Shown in pieces: positions 1 to 8,430 of a stretch of 64,000 nucleotides of DNA. Within the stretch, counting starts at the first letter, position 1. Every line of letters starts with the position of its first letter. The position numbers and the translations under genes were made by a program. The notes beneath the pieces are model-generated. The model saw nothing but the letters and a program-made list of their open reading frames with translations. It did no database searches and had not been told where the DNA came from. Origin of the DNA: Streptomyces sp. GSL17-111 (GTDB taxonomy: Bacteria; Actinomycetota; Actinomycetes; Streptomycetales; Streptomycetaceae); the NCBI RefSeq assembly GCF_037911585.1, contig NZ_JBAJNS010000001.1, forward strand, positions 3,900,001 to 3,964,000. The letters run 5' to 3'.

Positions 1-66
1 TCGGCTTCGGGTGAATGTCACCCGAAGGATACCGCCGCAGGTCCGCGCCCCCGGTGAACCCCCTCG

Positions 67-954
67 TCAGCCCGGTGCGTGGCCTCGGCCCGTGAGGGTG
101 GCCAGCGAGGAACGCACCTGCGCGAGGTGGTCGCGGAGGTCGTCCGCCGCGCCGTCCTGCTCGCGCAGGATCCGCGCCGTCTCCGCCTCGACGCGCTCCT
201 CCTCGGCCCGCGCCCGCGCGACGGTCTCCGCCGCGGCCGTCCGCGCCGCGTCCTCCGTCTCACCGGCGGCCCGCTCGGTCTCCGTCTGCTCCCGGCGCGC
301 CGCGTCCAGCACGGTCCGGCCGCGCTCCTCCAGCTCCGCCACTCGGGCATCCACCTCGGCCGCCTCGGCGGCCAGCGCGGCCTCCGCCGCCTCCCGCCGC
401 TGCCGGTGCTCCCGGTCCTGGCCGCCCAGCAGGGCCTGGCAGTGCTCGGTGACCTCGCGCAGCCGCGCCGCCGCCTCCTCCCGGCGTCCGGCCGCCTCCG
501 CGCGGGCCGCGTCCCGCAGTCCGTCCGCCTCGGTACCGGCCCGGACCAGCACCGCGTCGGCCGCCTCCACACCGGCGGCGCGCACCCGGGCCGCCTCGGC
601 TCCCGCCTCCGCGCGCAGTGTCCGGGCGGCCGCCTCCGCGTCCTCCCGCAGCCGGGCCGCGTCGCTCTCCCCGGCGTCCCGCACCGCCTCGCCCTCGGAC
701 TCCACCTCGGCCAGCAGCGCCTGGGCCCGCGGTCCGAGCGACGCGTACGTCGGCGGCGGCAGCGCCGCCACCACGGCCCGTAGCCGGTCCGCCTCCTCGC
801 CCAGCTCCCGGGCGAGGACCTCCAGCCTGTCGAGCCGCTCCCGGGCCTCCGCGATCTCCCGGCGGAGGCCGGAGGTCCGCTCGTCCACCTGCGCGGGCCG
901 GTAGCCCCGGCCCCGTACGACGTCGAAGCCGTGCGGTGACTCCGTCGAAGCCAT
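67..954 (-). CDS. Coiled-coil DivIVA-like / 'cellulose-binding' family protein
   Basis: A 295-residue protein that is almost wholly Ala/Glu/Arg-rich helix. The N-terminus (residues 1-30, FDVVRGRGYRPAQVDERT) resembles the short DivIVA-type lead-in of Streptomyces coiled-coil proteins annotated as cellulose-binding proteins; the rest is long coiled coil with heptad-like EAxxxR patterns. A cytoskeletal or scaffold role is inferred from architecture only; no enzymatic motif is visible. I chose the ATG at 954 (MASTESPHG) rather than an upstream one because the conserved part begins there. The gene stands alone on the minus strand next to the SUKH genes. Confidence 0.7.
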   Translation of the reverse strand: MASTESPHGFDVVRGRGYRPAQVDERTSGLRREIAEARERLDRLEVLARELGEEADRLRAVVAALPPPTYASLGPRAQALLAEVESEGEAVRDAGESDAARLREDAEAAARTLRAEAGAEAARVRAAGVEAADAVLVRAGTEADGLRDAARAEAAGRREEAAARLREVTEHCQALLGGQDREHRQRREAAEAALAAEAAEVDARVAELEERGRTVLDAARREQTETERAAGETEDAARTAAAETVARARAEEERVEAETARILREQDGAADDLRDHLAQVRSSLATLTGRGHAPG

Positions 955-1051
955 CCTTGTAGACCTCTCCCACTCGAGCGCGTCCGTCCCCCCAGGATGC
1001 GGCATGGAGCGGCATTCCGGGACGAAGGGCGTCAGGTGTGTGCGCGTCGGA

Positions 1052-3457
1052 CTACAGCAGGCCGTCCCACAGCTGCTCCAGCAGCACCGCCCACCAGTTC
1101 TCCGGGTGGCTGAGCGCCGCCGGGTCCAGCGCGGCCAGCTGCTGCTGGAAGTCGACCGTCCAGCGGCCCGCCTGGTCCGGCGTCAGGCCGTACCGCAGCC
1201 GCCACATCCGCCCCGCCATCGCCAGGCAGCGGACCAGCTCCGGCAGCCCGGTGTTGACGAACTGCGGCGCCGCCGGCTGCCCGTCGGCACGGCCCTCCAA
1301 CGGGACGGCGACGATGTGCGCGGTGCCGTACTGCACGCACAGCTGACGTCCGAAGTCGTTGCCCATCACGAGGTACGAACCGGCGTCCGGGCCCGGCCGC
1401 ACGCCCCGCTCCTGGGCCAGCTCCGCCAACGTCGGCACCGGGCGGCCCGGCTGGGCCTGCGCCCAGAAGAACGGGCCGAACTCCGTGGGCAGTCCGGCCA
1501 CGACCAGCGTCCGCGCGACGACGTCGGGCACCCCCTGCCGGGAGACCGCCCGCTGGTCGAAGCGGAACACGCCCTGCGGGCCGAACGCCTGCTGCAGCTC
1601 GTGCCCGACGCCCTCCGGCGGGACGGGCGGCGCCTGCGGGACCGGCTGCACCGGGGCCCGTACCGGTGCCGGGCGCGCCGGACCGTCCGCCACCTGGTGC
1701 AACTCGCCCTGATGGGTGAGCAGATGACGCATGCCCTGCTGCCGCGATCCGTGGTCGGCGCCGTAGGGAGCCGTGTGGCTCACCCGCACCTGCGGCCACG
1801 TCTCGCGGACCATCCGGGCACAGTAACCACCCGGCAGGTCACACGACTCCAGCTCCGTGTGCAGCTCCAGCACCTGCTGCGGCGGCACGTTCATCGCCCG
1901 CAGCTCGTAGAGGATCTGCCACTCCGGGTGCGGCATCCCCGGCGCGGACCGCCGGATGAGCTGCTGCTCGGAACCGTCCGGCGCGCGGTAGCGCAGCACC
2001 GCCATGTACCCCGGGCCGACCGTCGGCACCGTCGGTTGCTGCGGATAGCCGTAGGGCTGCTGCCCGCCGGGGCCGCCGTGCGGGCCGCCGGGCTGCGCGC
2101 CCTGCGGTCCGTGCGGTCCGCCGGAGGGGCTCGGCGGCGGCTGCGGCGGGGGCGGAGCGCCCGGTCCGGCGGGCCCGGGGCCGGACGGACCGGCCAGCAT
2201 CGTCGCGGCATGGTGCATGCCGTCACCCGGAGCACCCGGAGCACCCGGAGCACCCGGAGCACCCGGAGCACCGGGCGCGCCCGGCCCGTTCGGCGGGGCC
2301 GGGGGCGCGGGGGGCCGGCCCCCGTCCTGGCTCGGGGGGCCGGAGGGCCCGGCCAGCATCGTCGCCGCGTGGTGGACGCCGCCGCCCGGGGCGCCGGGCC
2401 CCGAGGCGTCCGCGCCGGACGGGGGCGGTGGCGTACCCGGATCACCGGCCTGCGCGACGTCGTCCGCCGACACCAACTGCGTCGGCACATAGCCTCCGGC
2501 CACTCCGCCCGACGTGCCGCCCGTTCCCGACGTGCCGCCCTGCGGCCTGCGGGCGGCGCCCGGCACACCCGGCTCACCGGGGGGCGGCGGAACCGTCGGA
2601 CCCCGGCCGCGGGAGGGACGCGCCGGCGGCCGCACCTTGCTCGTGGCCGCGTAGGCGATGGCCTCGCCCTGCCCGGCCGGCGGTCCCTCCGCCCCACCGG
2701 GTGCGGGAACCCCGGGCGGCGGCGTACCGGGCGGTGCCGTGGCGGGCGGGGGCGCGTCCGGTGCCGACCCGTCGTCGAGCGCCGGGGACACCTGCGTGCG
2801 GGGCAGCGCGCTGCCCTCGGGCAGCAGCTCCGTGCGCGCCTCACCGGCGGGCGCGGTGGGCGGTGGCGCGTCGCCGTCCGCGTCGTCGCTGCCGCTCAGT
2901 GGCGGCGCCAGGACCGTCGCCGGGGGGGCGATCGACTCCCCGGCACCGGAGTCGGAGGTGTCGGCCCAGCCGCCGACCACCGGACGCCGCTCCGGACGCT
3001 CGCCCTCCGGTTCCGGGCGCTCCGCCGCCGGGGCCGCCGGGGTGGCCCCCGACTGCGACGACCTCCGGTCCGGGATGCCCATCCGGTCCGCCGCCTCCTG
3101 CAGCCACTCCGGCGGCGTCAGCAGGAACGACGTCGCCTCCAGGTCCACCCGCTGCGGCGGCACCGGGGCGGGCTGCGCGTCCACCGCCCGGGCGCCGTAC
3201 TCCTCCTCGTACCGGCGGATCACCTCACCCACCGGAAGCCCCGGCCACAGCGTGGACTCCCCGCTGTCCCGGGCGATCACCAGCCGCGTCCGGCCGCCGT
3301 CGGCCCGGGGGCCGTCCGCCCGGTCCTCCGCCCAGGCCACGAAACCCAGGTCGAACTCCCGTACCCGCACCTCCCGGTGCTGGTACGCCGGGACACCGCC
3401 GTTGATCCAGCGCTCCGCCCGTTCCTGCGCCTGCGCGAACGTCACCACCGCGCTCAC
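1052..3457 (-). CDS. Imm35-like / deaminase / SUKH-4 multidomain protein
   Basis: 801 residues. Residues 1-90 resemble the small Imm35/YrhB-type immunity fold (REFDLGFVAW, TLWPGLP). Residues about 110-480 are a low-complexity Pro/Gly linker with a collagen-like GAP repeat. Residues about 480-575 look like a polymorphic-toxin nucleic acid/nucleotide deaminase: HPEWQIL supplies the H-x-E zinc/proton site and ELESCDLPGGYC the Cys pair. Residues about 620-800 match SUKH-4 (FDQRAV, VLVMGNDFGRQLCV-like stretch, ENWWAVLLEQLWDGLL). The GTG start overlaps the stop of the upstream SMI1 gene (GTGA, 3454-3457), so the two are translationally coupled. No signal peptide or secretion domain is visible. Known of the families: deaminase toxins and SUKH immunity proteins; the joining of both in one chain is seen here, the role is inferred. 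Confidence 0.75.
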   Translation of the reverse strand: MSAVVTFAQAQERAERWINGGVPAYQHREVRVREFDLGFVAWAEDRADGPRADGGRTRLVIARDSGESTLWPGLPVGEVIRRYEEEYGARAVDAQPAPVPPQRVDLEATSFLLTPPEWLQEAADRMGIPDRRSSQSGATPAAPAAERPEPEGERPERRPVVGGWADTSDSGAGESIAPPATVLAPPLSGSDDADGDAPPPTAPAGEARTELLPEGSALPRTQVSPALDDGSAPDAPPPATAPPGTPPPGVPAPGGAEGPPAGQGEAIAYAATSKVRPPARPSRGRGPTVPPPPGEPGVPGAARRPQGGTSGTGGTSGGVAGGYVPTQLVSADDVAQAGDPGTPPPPSGADASGPGAPGGGVHHAATMLAGPSGPPSQDGGRPPAPPAPPNGPGAPGAPGAPGAPGAPGAPGDGMHHAATMLAGPSGPGPAGPGAPPPPQPPPSPSGGPHGPQGAQPGGPHGGPGGQQPYGYPQQPTVPTVGPGYMAVLRYRAPDGSEQQLIRRSAPGMPHPEWQILYELRAMNVPPQQVLELHTELESCDLPGGYCARMVRETWPQVRVSHTAPYGADHGSRQQGMRHLLTHQGELHQVADGPARPAPVRAPVQPVPQAPPVPPEGVGHELQQAFGPQGVFRFDQRAVSRQGVPDVVARTLVVAGLPTEFGPFFWAQAQPGRPVPTLAELAQERGVRPGPDAGSYLVMGNDFGRQLCVQYGTAHIVAVPLEGRADGQPAAPQFVNTGLPELVRCLAMAGRMWRLRYGLTPDQAGRWTVDFQQQLAALDPAALSHPENWWAVLLEQLWDGLL
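2231..2275. repeat. 9-bp tandem repeat encoding Gly-Ala-Pro (collagen-like) units
   Basis: Four perfect copies of AGCACCCGG (plus strand) followed by one degenerate copy. On the minus strand it encodes GAP triplets inside the linker of the deaminase/SUKH-4 protein. Such arrays change length by slippage. Confidence 0.9.
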
Positions 3458-4428
3458 CCCTCCACCGCGACGGCGCGCGCGAAGCCACCGTCGACCATCA
3501 GGTTCGCCACCGTCTCCAACTCGGGCGGGTTCCCCGCCAGCCGCAGCACGAACGCGTCGAAGTCCTCACCGCACGGGAACAGCAGCTCGCTCACGCGCTC
3601 CCGCACGTCCAGGCCGTCCCGGTCCCGCGCGTCGTCGTAGGCGCAGAACCACACCGAACCCGTGCCCTCGCCCCGCACCTTCACGGCCAGCAGGCCGCCG
3701 TGCACGAACGCGATCCCGAGGAAGTCCTTCGTCAGGTGGTCCCGCAGGCACTTGTTGACGTAGACGAGGTCGTTGACCGCCGCCTCGTCCCGCACCGTGA
3801 AGAACGGCTGGTCCAGCAGGAGGCCCAACTCCGCGTCGAGAGCGACCCCCACCGGCGCGCAGCCGCCCGCCGCCTTGAGGAACGACCGGTACGCGCCCGG
3901 CAGCCGGTACCCCAGCAACTCCTCGACCTGGACGACCTGCTCCTCCGGCACCGCCACCGGGTGCGGCACCTCGAAGTGCGCCGGACGCGTCTCCTGCAAC
4001 GGGCGCGTACCGCGCTTGCCGTGGTCCACCGCCGCCGTCGCGAGACCGCCGTGGTGCCGCAGCAGCGCCTTCACCTCCACCGGCACGAGCTCCAGCCGCC
4101 GCGACCCCGGGACGTGGTGCCACGTCCAGCCGTGCGGCGTCGCCACCGGCGGCAGCTCCGCCCACAGCTCGTGCCCGGCCGCGTGCTGCGCCGCGTTCGC
4201 CGAGACGTAGTCCGTCAGCCGCAACTCGTCCACACCGAAGCCCTCCGGCGGCTCGGCGACCTCCGCCGCCGCCCGCGCGTAGGGCGCGAACACCGGGAAC
4301 CCGGAGGCGTCCATCCGCACGCCCTGCGGGAAGCGCGCCGCTCGCACCGGGTCCGGAAAGTGCACGACCTGCCCCGCGTACGCCGCGTTCGGCGGCGCGG
4401 CCTCCTGCCCGAGCCGACCTGTCGTCAT
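3454..4428 (-). CDS. SMI1/KNR4 (SUKH-1) family protein
   Basis: 324 residues from ATG 4428, preceded by GGGAGCACC. The C-terminal half carries SMI1/KNR4 features (VPEEQVVQVEELLGYRLPGAYRSFLKAAGG, then strands ending FCGEDFDAFVLRLAG-like). The N-terminal half (FPDPVRAARFPQGVRMDASGFPVF) is a fold often found fused in Streptomyces SMI1 proteins. SUKH proteins in toxin systems act as immunity partners, binding a cognate toxin in the cytoplasm. Its 4-base overlap with the downstream deaminase/SUKH-4 gene argues that both are made together. Confidence 0.8.
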   Translation of the reverse strand: MTTGRLGQEAAPPNAAYAGQVVHFPDPVRAARFPQGVRMDASGFPVFAPYARAAAEVAEPPEGFGVDELRLTDYVSANAAQHAAGHELWAELPPVATPHGWTWHHVPGSRRLELVPVEVKALLRHHGGLATAAVDHGKRGTRPLQETRPAHFEVPHPVAVPEEQVVQVEELLGYRLPGAYRSFLKAAGGCAPVGVALDAELGLLLDQPFFTVRDEAAVNDLVYVNKCLRDHLTKDFLGIAFVHGGLLAVKVRGEGTGSVWFCAYDDARDRDGLDVRERVSELLFPCGEDFDAFVLRLAGNPPELETVANLMVDGGFARAVAVEG

Positions 4429-4613
4429 TGGCGGTGCTCCCTGCTGCGTCCGACTGCTCGGCCCCCAGCGTATGCGCTCCCCCCGGCGCCCACCCCGACC
4501 TGGTCCTGTCACGGATCCGGGACACACCGGACACGGAACCCGACTTCCGCTACCGCGAGAACATTTGGCAAAGTCTGGATCACCCGAGGGGGACGTGATG
4601 CGGAGGAACCACC

Positions 4614-5138
4614 ATGTACGCGACACACCACACATCGGACCCCCGCATCGGCTGGGGCGGCACGAACGGCACCGGAGCGGCCCCACCGGTACCGAGGCAC
4701 CGCCGTGACGGCATCATGCCCACCACGGCCGCCGCCCTCTCCGTGCGCGGCACCACGCTCACCTGCGCCGCCGCCAAGGCCGGTCACCGGCCCGGCCACC
4801 ACCCCCTCGTCCAGGACTTCCTGGACACCCTCACCACCGAGCGTCGCGAACGTCACACGGGACACTGCCCCGAGGCCGTCCTGCTGTCCCGCTACCTCAC
4901 GGGCGCCGAGAGCGCGCGCTCCAAACGCGCGGCCCGGAAACCCTTCACGGCCGGGGACGCCCGCCGCGCACTCAAACACGCCAAGATCACCACGCGCCGC
5001 ATCCGCGAAGAGGGCGACCCGCAGCACGGCACGTACGCACCGCCCTGCCGCTCCTGCGCCGCGCTGCTCGCCCACTTCGGCGTCCACGCCGTCGAACCCG
5101 CCCCCACCGTCCGAGCCGAGACCGCCACCTCCCGCTGA
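4614..5138 (+). CDS. YwqJ-related deaminase domain protein
   Basis: 174 residues. The stretch GHCPEAVLLSRYL (about residues 83-95) and the later PPCRSCAALLAHFGV (about residues 146-160) form the Cys/Glu and PCxxC signatures of the YwqJ deaminase family, one of the polymorphic-toxin deaminases. A Shine-Dalgarno GGAGG lies at 4602-4606, 7 bases before ATG. It lacks a secretion leader or pre-toxin domain, so it is either an orphan toxin domain or a housekeeping-adapted enzyme. It is divergent from the SMI1 gene across 185 bp and its stop overlaps the SUKH-3 start (TGATG). Confidence 0.75.
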   Translation: MYATHHTSDPRIGWGGTNGTGAAPPVPRHRRDGIMPTTAAALSVRGTTLTCAAAKAGHRPGHHPLVQDFLDTLTTERRERHTGHCPEAVLLSRYLTGAESARSKRAARKPFTAGDARRALKHAKITTRRIREEGDPQHGTYAPPCRSCAALLAHFGVHAVEPAPTVRAETATSR

Positions 5139-5632
5139 TGACCACACGATTCCCCGTCGCCGTCGACGCCGCCCTGCGCGACGCCGGCTGGCGTCCCGGC
5201 CGCTGGGACATGCGCCAGGCCGAGATCTGGGCCGACACCCTGCGCGCCCACACCTCCCCGGCCGGCCACCGCCACACGCTGTTCCCCGCCGCCGTCGAGG
5301 CCTGGGCCGAGTTCGGCGGCCTCCGGGTCGCGGGCACCGCGCCCGGCCGCCACATCGCCCCCACCCCCGCCGTCATCGACCCCGTCGGCGGCCTGCACTG
5401 GGCCCGCACGCTGGCCGACCTCGGCCGCGCCCTCGACACCCAGGTCGCCCCGCTCGGCAGCGAGGAGGGCCACCACGGCGAACCCACCGCACTCCTGGCC
5501 ATCGACGAGGCGGGCCGCGTCTACAGCCTCGACCACAGCGCCGACTGGTACCTCGGCCCGAACGTCGACTCCGCGCTCGCCACGCTCGTCACCGGAACCC
5601 GGCCGCAGCGCCTGGAGTACCCCCCGAACTGA
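5138..5632 (+). CDS. SUKH-3 domain protein, probable partner of the YwqJ deaminase
   Basis: 164 residues. It matches the SUKH-3 pattern: ALRDAGWRPGR at the start, AEFGGLRV in the middle, and LGSEEGHHGEPTALLAIDEAGRVYSL toward the end. SUKH-3 proteins are immunity partners of deaminase-type toxins. The one-base overlap with the upstream deaminase implies a coupled pair, the normal toxin/immunity arrangement. Confidence 0.8.
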   Translation: MTTRFPVAVDAALRDAGWRPGRWDMRQAEIWADTLRAHTSPAGHRHTLFPAAVEAWAEFGGLRVAGTAPGRHIAPTPAVIDPVGGLHWARTLADLGRALDTQVAPLGSEEGHHGEPTALLAIDEAGRVYSLDHSADWYLGPNVDSALATLVTGTRPQRLEYPPN

Positions 5633-5695
5633 CCCCGCGCCCCGACGCCCGTGGCCCGACGCCCCGTGCTCCGGTCGCGCGGGTACGGCACACGC

Positions 5696-7036
5696 TCAGC
5701 GCGGCCGCTCCGGAATCACCGCCGAGACCCGGAAACCACCCGCCGCCGTCGGGCCCGACACGAAGCCGCCGCCCAGCGCCGTCACCCGCTCCCGCATCCC
5801 GACCAGGCCGTTCCCCCCGCTCGGCAGCCCGGCGTCCGCCACCCCCGCCGCCGGAGCCGCGTTCTCCACCTGGACCGCCACCTCGGCCCCCCGGTGCGCC
5901 AGCCGCACCCGCGTCCGTGCCCCCGCCGCGTGCTTGTGGACGTTCGTCAGCGCCTCCTGCACCACCCGGAACGCCGTGCGCTCCACCACCGCCGCGTACG
6001 CGCGCACCTCCCCCTCGACCGACAGCTCCACCGCCATCCCCGCCGCCCGGGACTGCCCCACCAACTGCTCCAGTTCGCCGAGCCGGGGCCCGTCCGGCTC
6101 CTCGTCCCGCAGCCGGGCGTCCCGCTCCGCCGCAGCCGCCGCGAACTGCGCCACCCGCTCCAGCGGACGCTCACCGGCCGCGCGCGCCGCACCGCCCTGC
6201 GGGCCGCCGTCCTCCTCGTGCGCCCGCAGCACGCCCAGCATCGTCCGCAGCTCCGACAGCGCCTGCCGCCCCATGTCCCCCACCAGGGCCGCGTTCTTCG
6301 ACGCCTTCGCCGGATCCTTCAGCGCCACCGCCTGCAACGCCGCCGCGTGCACCACCATCAGGCTCACCCGGTGGGCCACCACGTCGTGCATCTCCCGGGC
6401 GATCCGGGTGCGCTCCTCGCCCCGCGCCCACTCCGCGCGCTCCTCCGCGCGTTCCGCCAGCAGCGACAACTCCCGCTGCAGGCCGTCCGCCCGCTCCCGC
6501 AACGCGTCCACCAGCCGTCGCCGCGCGCCCACGTACAGGCCGAGCAGCACCGGCGGCAGCGTCAGCACCACCGCGAGCAGCGCCGCCAGCAGCAGGAGGA
6601 ACCACCACGGCCCCGGCACGTCGTCCTCCGAGCCGCCGGGCAGGAAGCTCAGGTACGAGACGACGAAACCGCCGACGATCATCATTCCGGCCAGCAGGGC
6701 GATGATCCGCCGCGGCACGTCCGTGGCCGCGAGGGTGTACAGCCCCACCGTCCCCAGAACGAACCCCATCTGCGCGGGCATCACCGCGACGGCCACCAGC
6801 ACCACGGCGATCGGGTACCGGCGACGGAGGACGAGCGAACCGCCCGCCACCACCCCCAGCAGCATCGCCAGCACGACCGGGACACCGGTCTCCGCCGCGA
6901 ACGGCACGCCCTCCGCCGCGCACTCCACGGCCGAGACGACACCCAGCGTGACGTCCAGCACGGCGCTCCGCGGGCGCCCCCACCACAACGGCCCGGTCCG
7001 TCGCCCCCGCGACGCCTCAGCCCCCGACTCGGTCAT
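5696..7036 (-). CDS. NarL-type (HisKA_3) sensor histidine kinase
   Basis: 446 residues from ATG 7036 (MTESGAEAS). Residues about 30-175 hold five or so hydrophobic segments; the dimerisation/phosphoacceptor helix carries ERTRIAREMHDVVAHRVSLM with the phosphorylated His; the ATPase part has VVQEALTNVHKHA (N box) and GNGLVGMRERV (G box). It should sense a membrane signal and phosphorylate a LuxR-type response regulator. No regulator gene lies next to it here, so it is an orphan in this window. It is convergent with the SUKH-3 gene and divergent from the HTH gene at 7212. Confidence 0.9.
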   Translation of the reverse strand: MTESGAEASRGRRTGPLWWGRPRSAVLDVTLGVVSAVECAAEGVPFAAETGVPVVLAMLLGVVAGGSLVLRRRYPIAVVLVAVAVMPAQMGFVLGTVGLYTLAATDVPRRIIALLAGMMIVGGFVVSYLSFLPGGSEDDVPGPWWFLLLLAALLAVVLTLPPVLLGLYVGARRRLVDALRERADGLQRELSLLAERAEERAEWARGEERTRIAREMHDVVAHRVSLMVVHAAALQAVALKDPAKASKNAALVGDMGRQALSELRTMLGVLRAHEEDGGPQGGAARAAGERPLERVAQFAAAAAERDARLRDEEPDGPRLGELEQLVGQSRAAGMAVELSVEGEVRAYAAVVERTAFRVVQEALTNVHKHAAGARTRVRLAHRGAEVAVQVENAAPAAGVADAGLPSGGNGLVGMRERVTALGGGFVSGPTAAGGFRVSAVIPERPR

Positions 7037-7211
7037 ACCGCCCACCCTAAGACCCACCGCCACCCATTTCCCGACGGCGCCCGAGGCGGGTCACCTGCGC
7101 GTTCGCGCCCCCGCACGCCGAGTCGAAGCGGAGTGCTTCATTCCTCGCTCGATCCGGTGAGGTGGCCGGCTTTTCGACGCGTGGCCGTGCCGCGTCCGTC
7201 ACGCTGTGTAC

Positions 7212-8018
7212 ATGAGCCCGGAACCCGAACACCCGTCCACCGAACCGCCCGGCGAGCCACCTGTCGAGCCGTCGGGGGCGCCGACCTCCCCACCCCCGGC
7301 CGGCCCGCCCGTGCGCCGTCATCCGAACGCGAAGGCGCACCTGTGGGAGGAGGCGCGCCGACTGCGCCGCGCAGGCCGCCGCTACGCGGAGATCGCCGCC
7401 GAGCTGGGCGTCTCCAGGAGCTCGGTCTCCCTGTGGGTCCGCGACCTCCCGAAGCCCCCGCCGGACCTGGACCGGCTGCACCGGATGCGGGAGGCCCGCT
7501 GGGCTCCCCACCGCGAGCGGACGGCCGCCCTGCGCCGGGCCACGCGGGCGGCGGCGGCCGGTGAGATCGGCGAGCTCACGGACCGGGAGCTGCTGCTCCT
7601 CGGCGTGGGGCTGTACTGGGCCGAGGGTGAGAAGAGCAAGCCCTGGGCCGTTCGTGAGCGTGTTGTGTTCGTCAACAGTGACCCGGGTGTGATCCGCGTC
7701 TTCCTGGCCTGGTTGGCGCTCCTCGGCGTCCGGGGCGACCAGCTTCGGCTCCGGGTGATGATTCACGAGAGCGCGGATGTGGCGGAGGCCGAGCGGTACT
7801 GGGCCGAGGTGGCGCAGGTGGACGTCACGGCGCTGAGCAAGACGACGCTCAAGAAGCACAACCCCAAGACCGTGCGCAAGAACACGACGGGCGATTACCG
7901 CGGCTGCTTCGTGGTCGGCGTCGTGCAAGGAGTCGATCTTTACCGTCGCATCGAGGGCTGGTGGTACGGCATAGTGGAGGGCGTCAGTTCGGCCACTCCT
8001 GGCGAATGTCCGAATTGA
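7212..8018 (+). CDS. HTH protein with single LAGLIDADG-like domain
   Basis: 268 residues from ATG 7212. After a Pro-rich lead, residues about 45-75 form a resolvase-like helix-turn-helix (YAEIAAELGVSRSSVSLWV). The C-terminal half has LLLLGVGLYWAEGEKS followed by VFVNSDPGVIRVFLAWL, a layout that resembles a LAGLIDADG half-site (helix ending in acid-Gly, then the NSDP strand-helix). That reading is mine and is tentative; the acidic catalytic position would be the Glu of AEG. The gene ends 11 bases before tRNA-Gln. Similar proteins are common in actinobacteria without known function. Confidence 0.55.
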   Translation: MSPEPEHPSTEPPGEPPVEPSGAPTSPPPAGPPVRRHPNAKAHLWEEARRLRRAGRRYAEIAAELGVSRSSVSLWVRDLPKPPPDLDRLHRMREARWAPHRERTAALRRATRAAAAGEIGELTDRELLLLGVGLYWAEGEKSKPWAVRERVVFVNSDPGVIRVFLAWLALLGVRGDQLRLRVMIHESADVAEAERYWAEVAQVDVTALSKTTLKKHNPKTVRKNTTGDYRGCFVVGVVQGVDLYRRIEGWWYGIVEGVSSATPGECPN

Positions 8019-8029
8019 GAATTATGTAG

Positions 8030-8101
8030 TCCCCCGTGGTGTAATAGGCAGCACTGCATACTTTGGATATGTAAGTTCAGGTTCGAGTCCTGGCGGGGGA
8101 G
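8030..8101 (+). tRNA. tRNA-Gln (anticodon UUG)
   Basis: Cloverleaf read by eye: acceptor TCCCCCG (8030-8036) pairs with CGGGGGA (8094-8100), discriminator G at 8101; anticodon loop CTTTGGA gives anticodon TTG; T arm contains GTTCGAGTC. CCA is not encoded. The 72-nt length and the UCCCCCG acceptor fit bacterial tRNA-Gln. Confidence 0.93.
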
Positions 8102-8111
8102 CGTTTCGCGC

Positions 8112-8138
8112 AGGGCCCCGGTCGTCGACCGGGGCCCT
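8112..8138 (+). terminator. Strong hairpin terminator after tRNA-Gln
   Basis: A perfect 12-bp stem (8112-8123 with 8127-8138) and a 3-base loop, followed by TTT, 11 bases after the tRNA. Confidence 0.9.
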
Positions 8139-8430
8139 TTTCGCGTTCCGCGTGTTCCCAGGCCCGGGGCCGGGGTTGCACCTGACGTAGGGGGAGGGGC
8201 GACGGTTCCCCTAAGGGGCGGGGTGGGGTCCGACCGGGGAGGGGCTCGTCCTTCCGCACGAAGAGGGCGGAGACGGTCCGTTCCTACCGTGGGCGGTATG
8301 CGGGGGGTGGGGTGTTCCCCCGGTCGACAGACCGACTGCCACCATCGCGGCGCGCCCCGCCCTGTACGAGGCTCGACACGGCCCGATGAGCGGGCCGTTC
8401 ACGTGCACCACCTGACACGAGGAGAACACC

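Noticed and set aside
2231..2275. Possible CRISPR-like or VNTR array
   Set aside because: Unit of 9 bp without spacers, in frame inside a coding linker; a codon-level repeat only.
1004..3640. Very long plus-strand reading frame opposite the deaminase/SUKH genes
   Set aside because: Arg/His/Pro-rich composition with no recognisable domain; it is the antisense shadow of the two coupled minus-strand genes, which have clear families and start signals.
3700..6705. 1001-codon plus-strand frame crossing several genes
   Set aside because: Runs through the SMI1 gene, the YwqJ/SUKH-3 pair and the histidine kinase in the wrong frame or strand; composition is low-complexity Arg/Pro.
8030..8141. Integration (att) site of a mobile element at tRNA-Gln
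   Set aside because: No integrase gene and no second copy of the tRNA 3' end seen nearby; the downstream genes are core genes.
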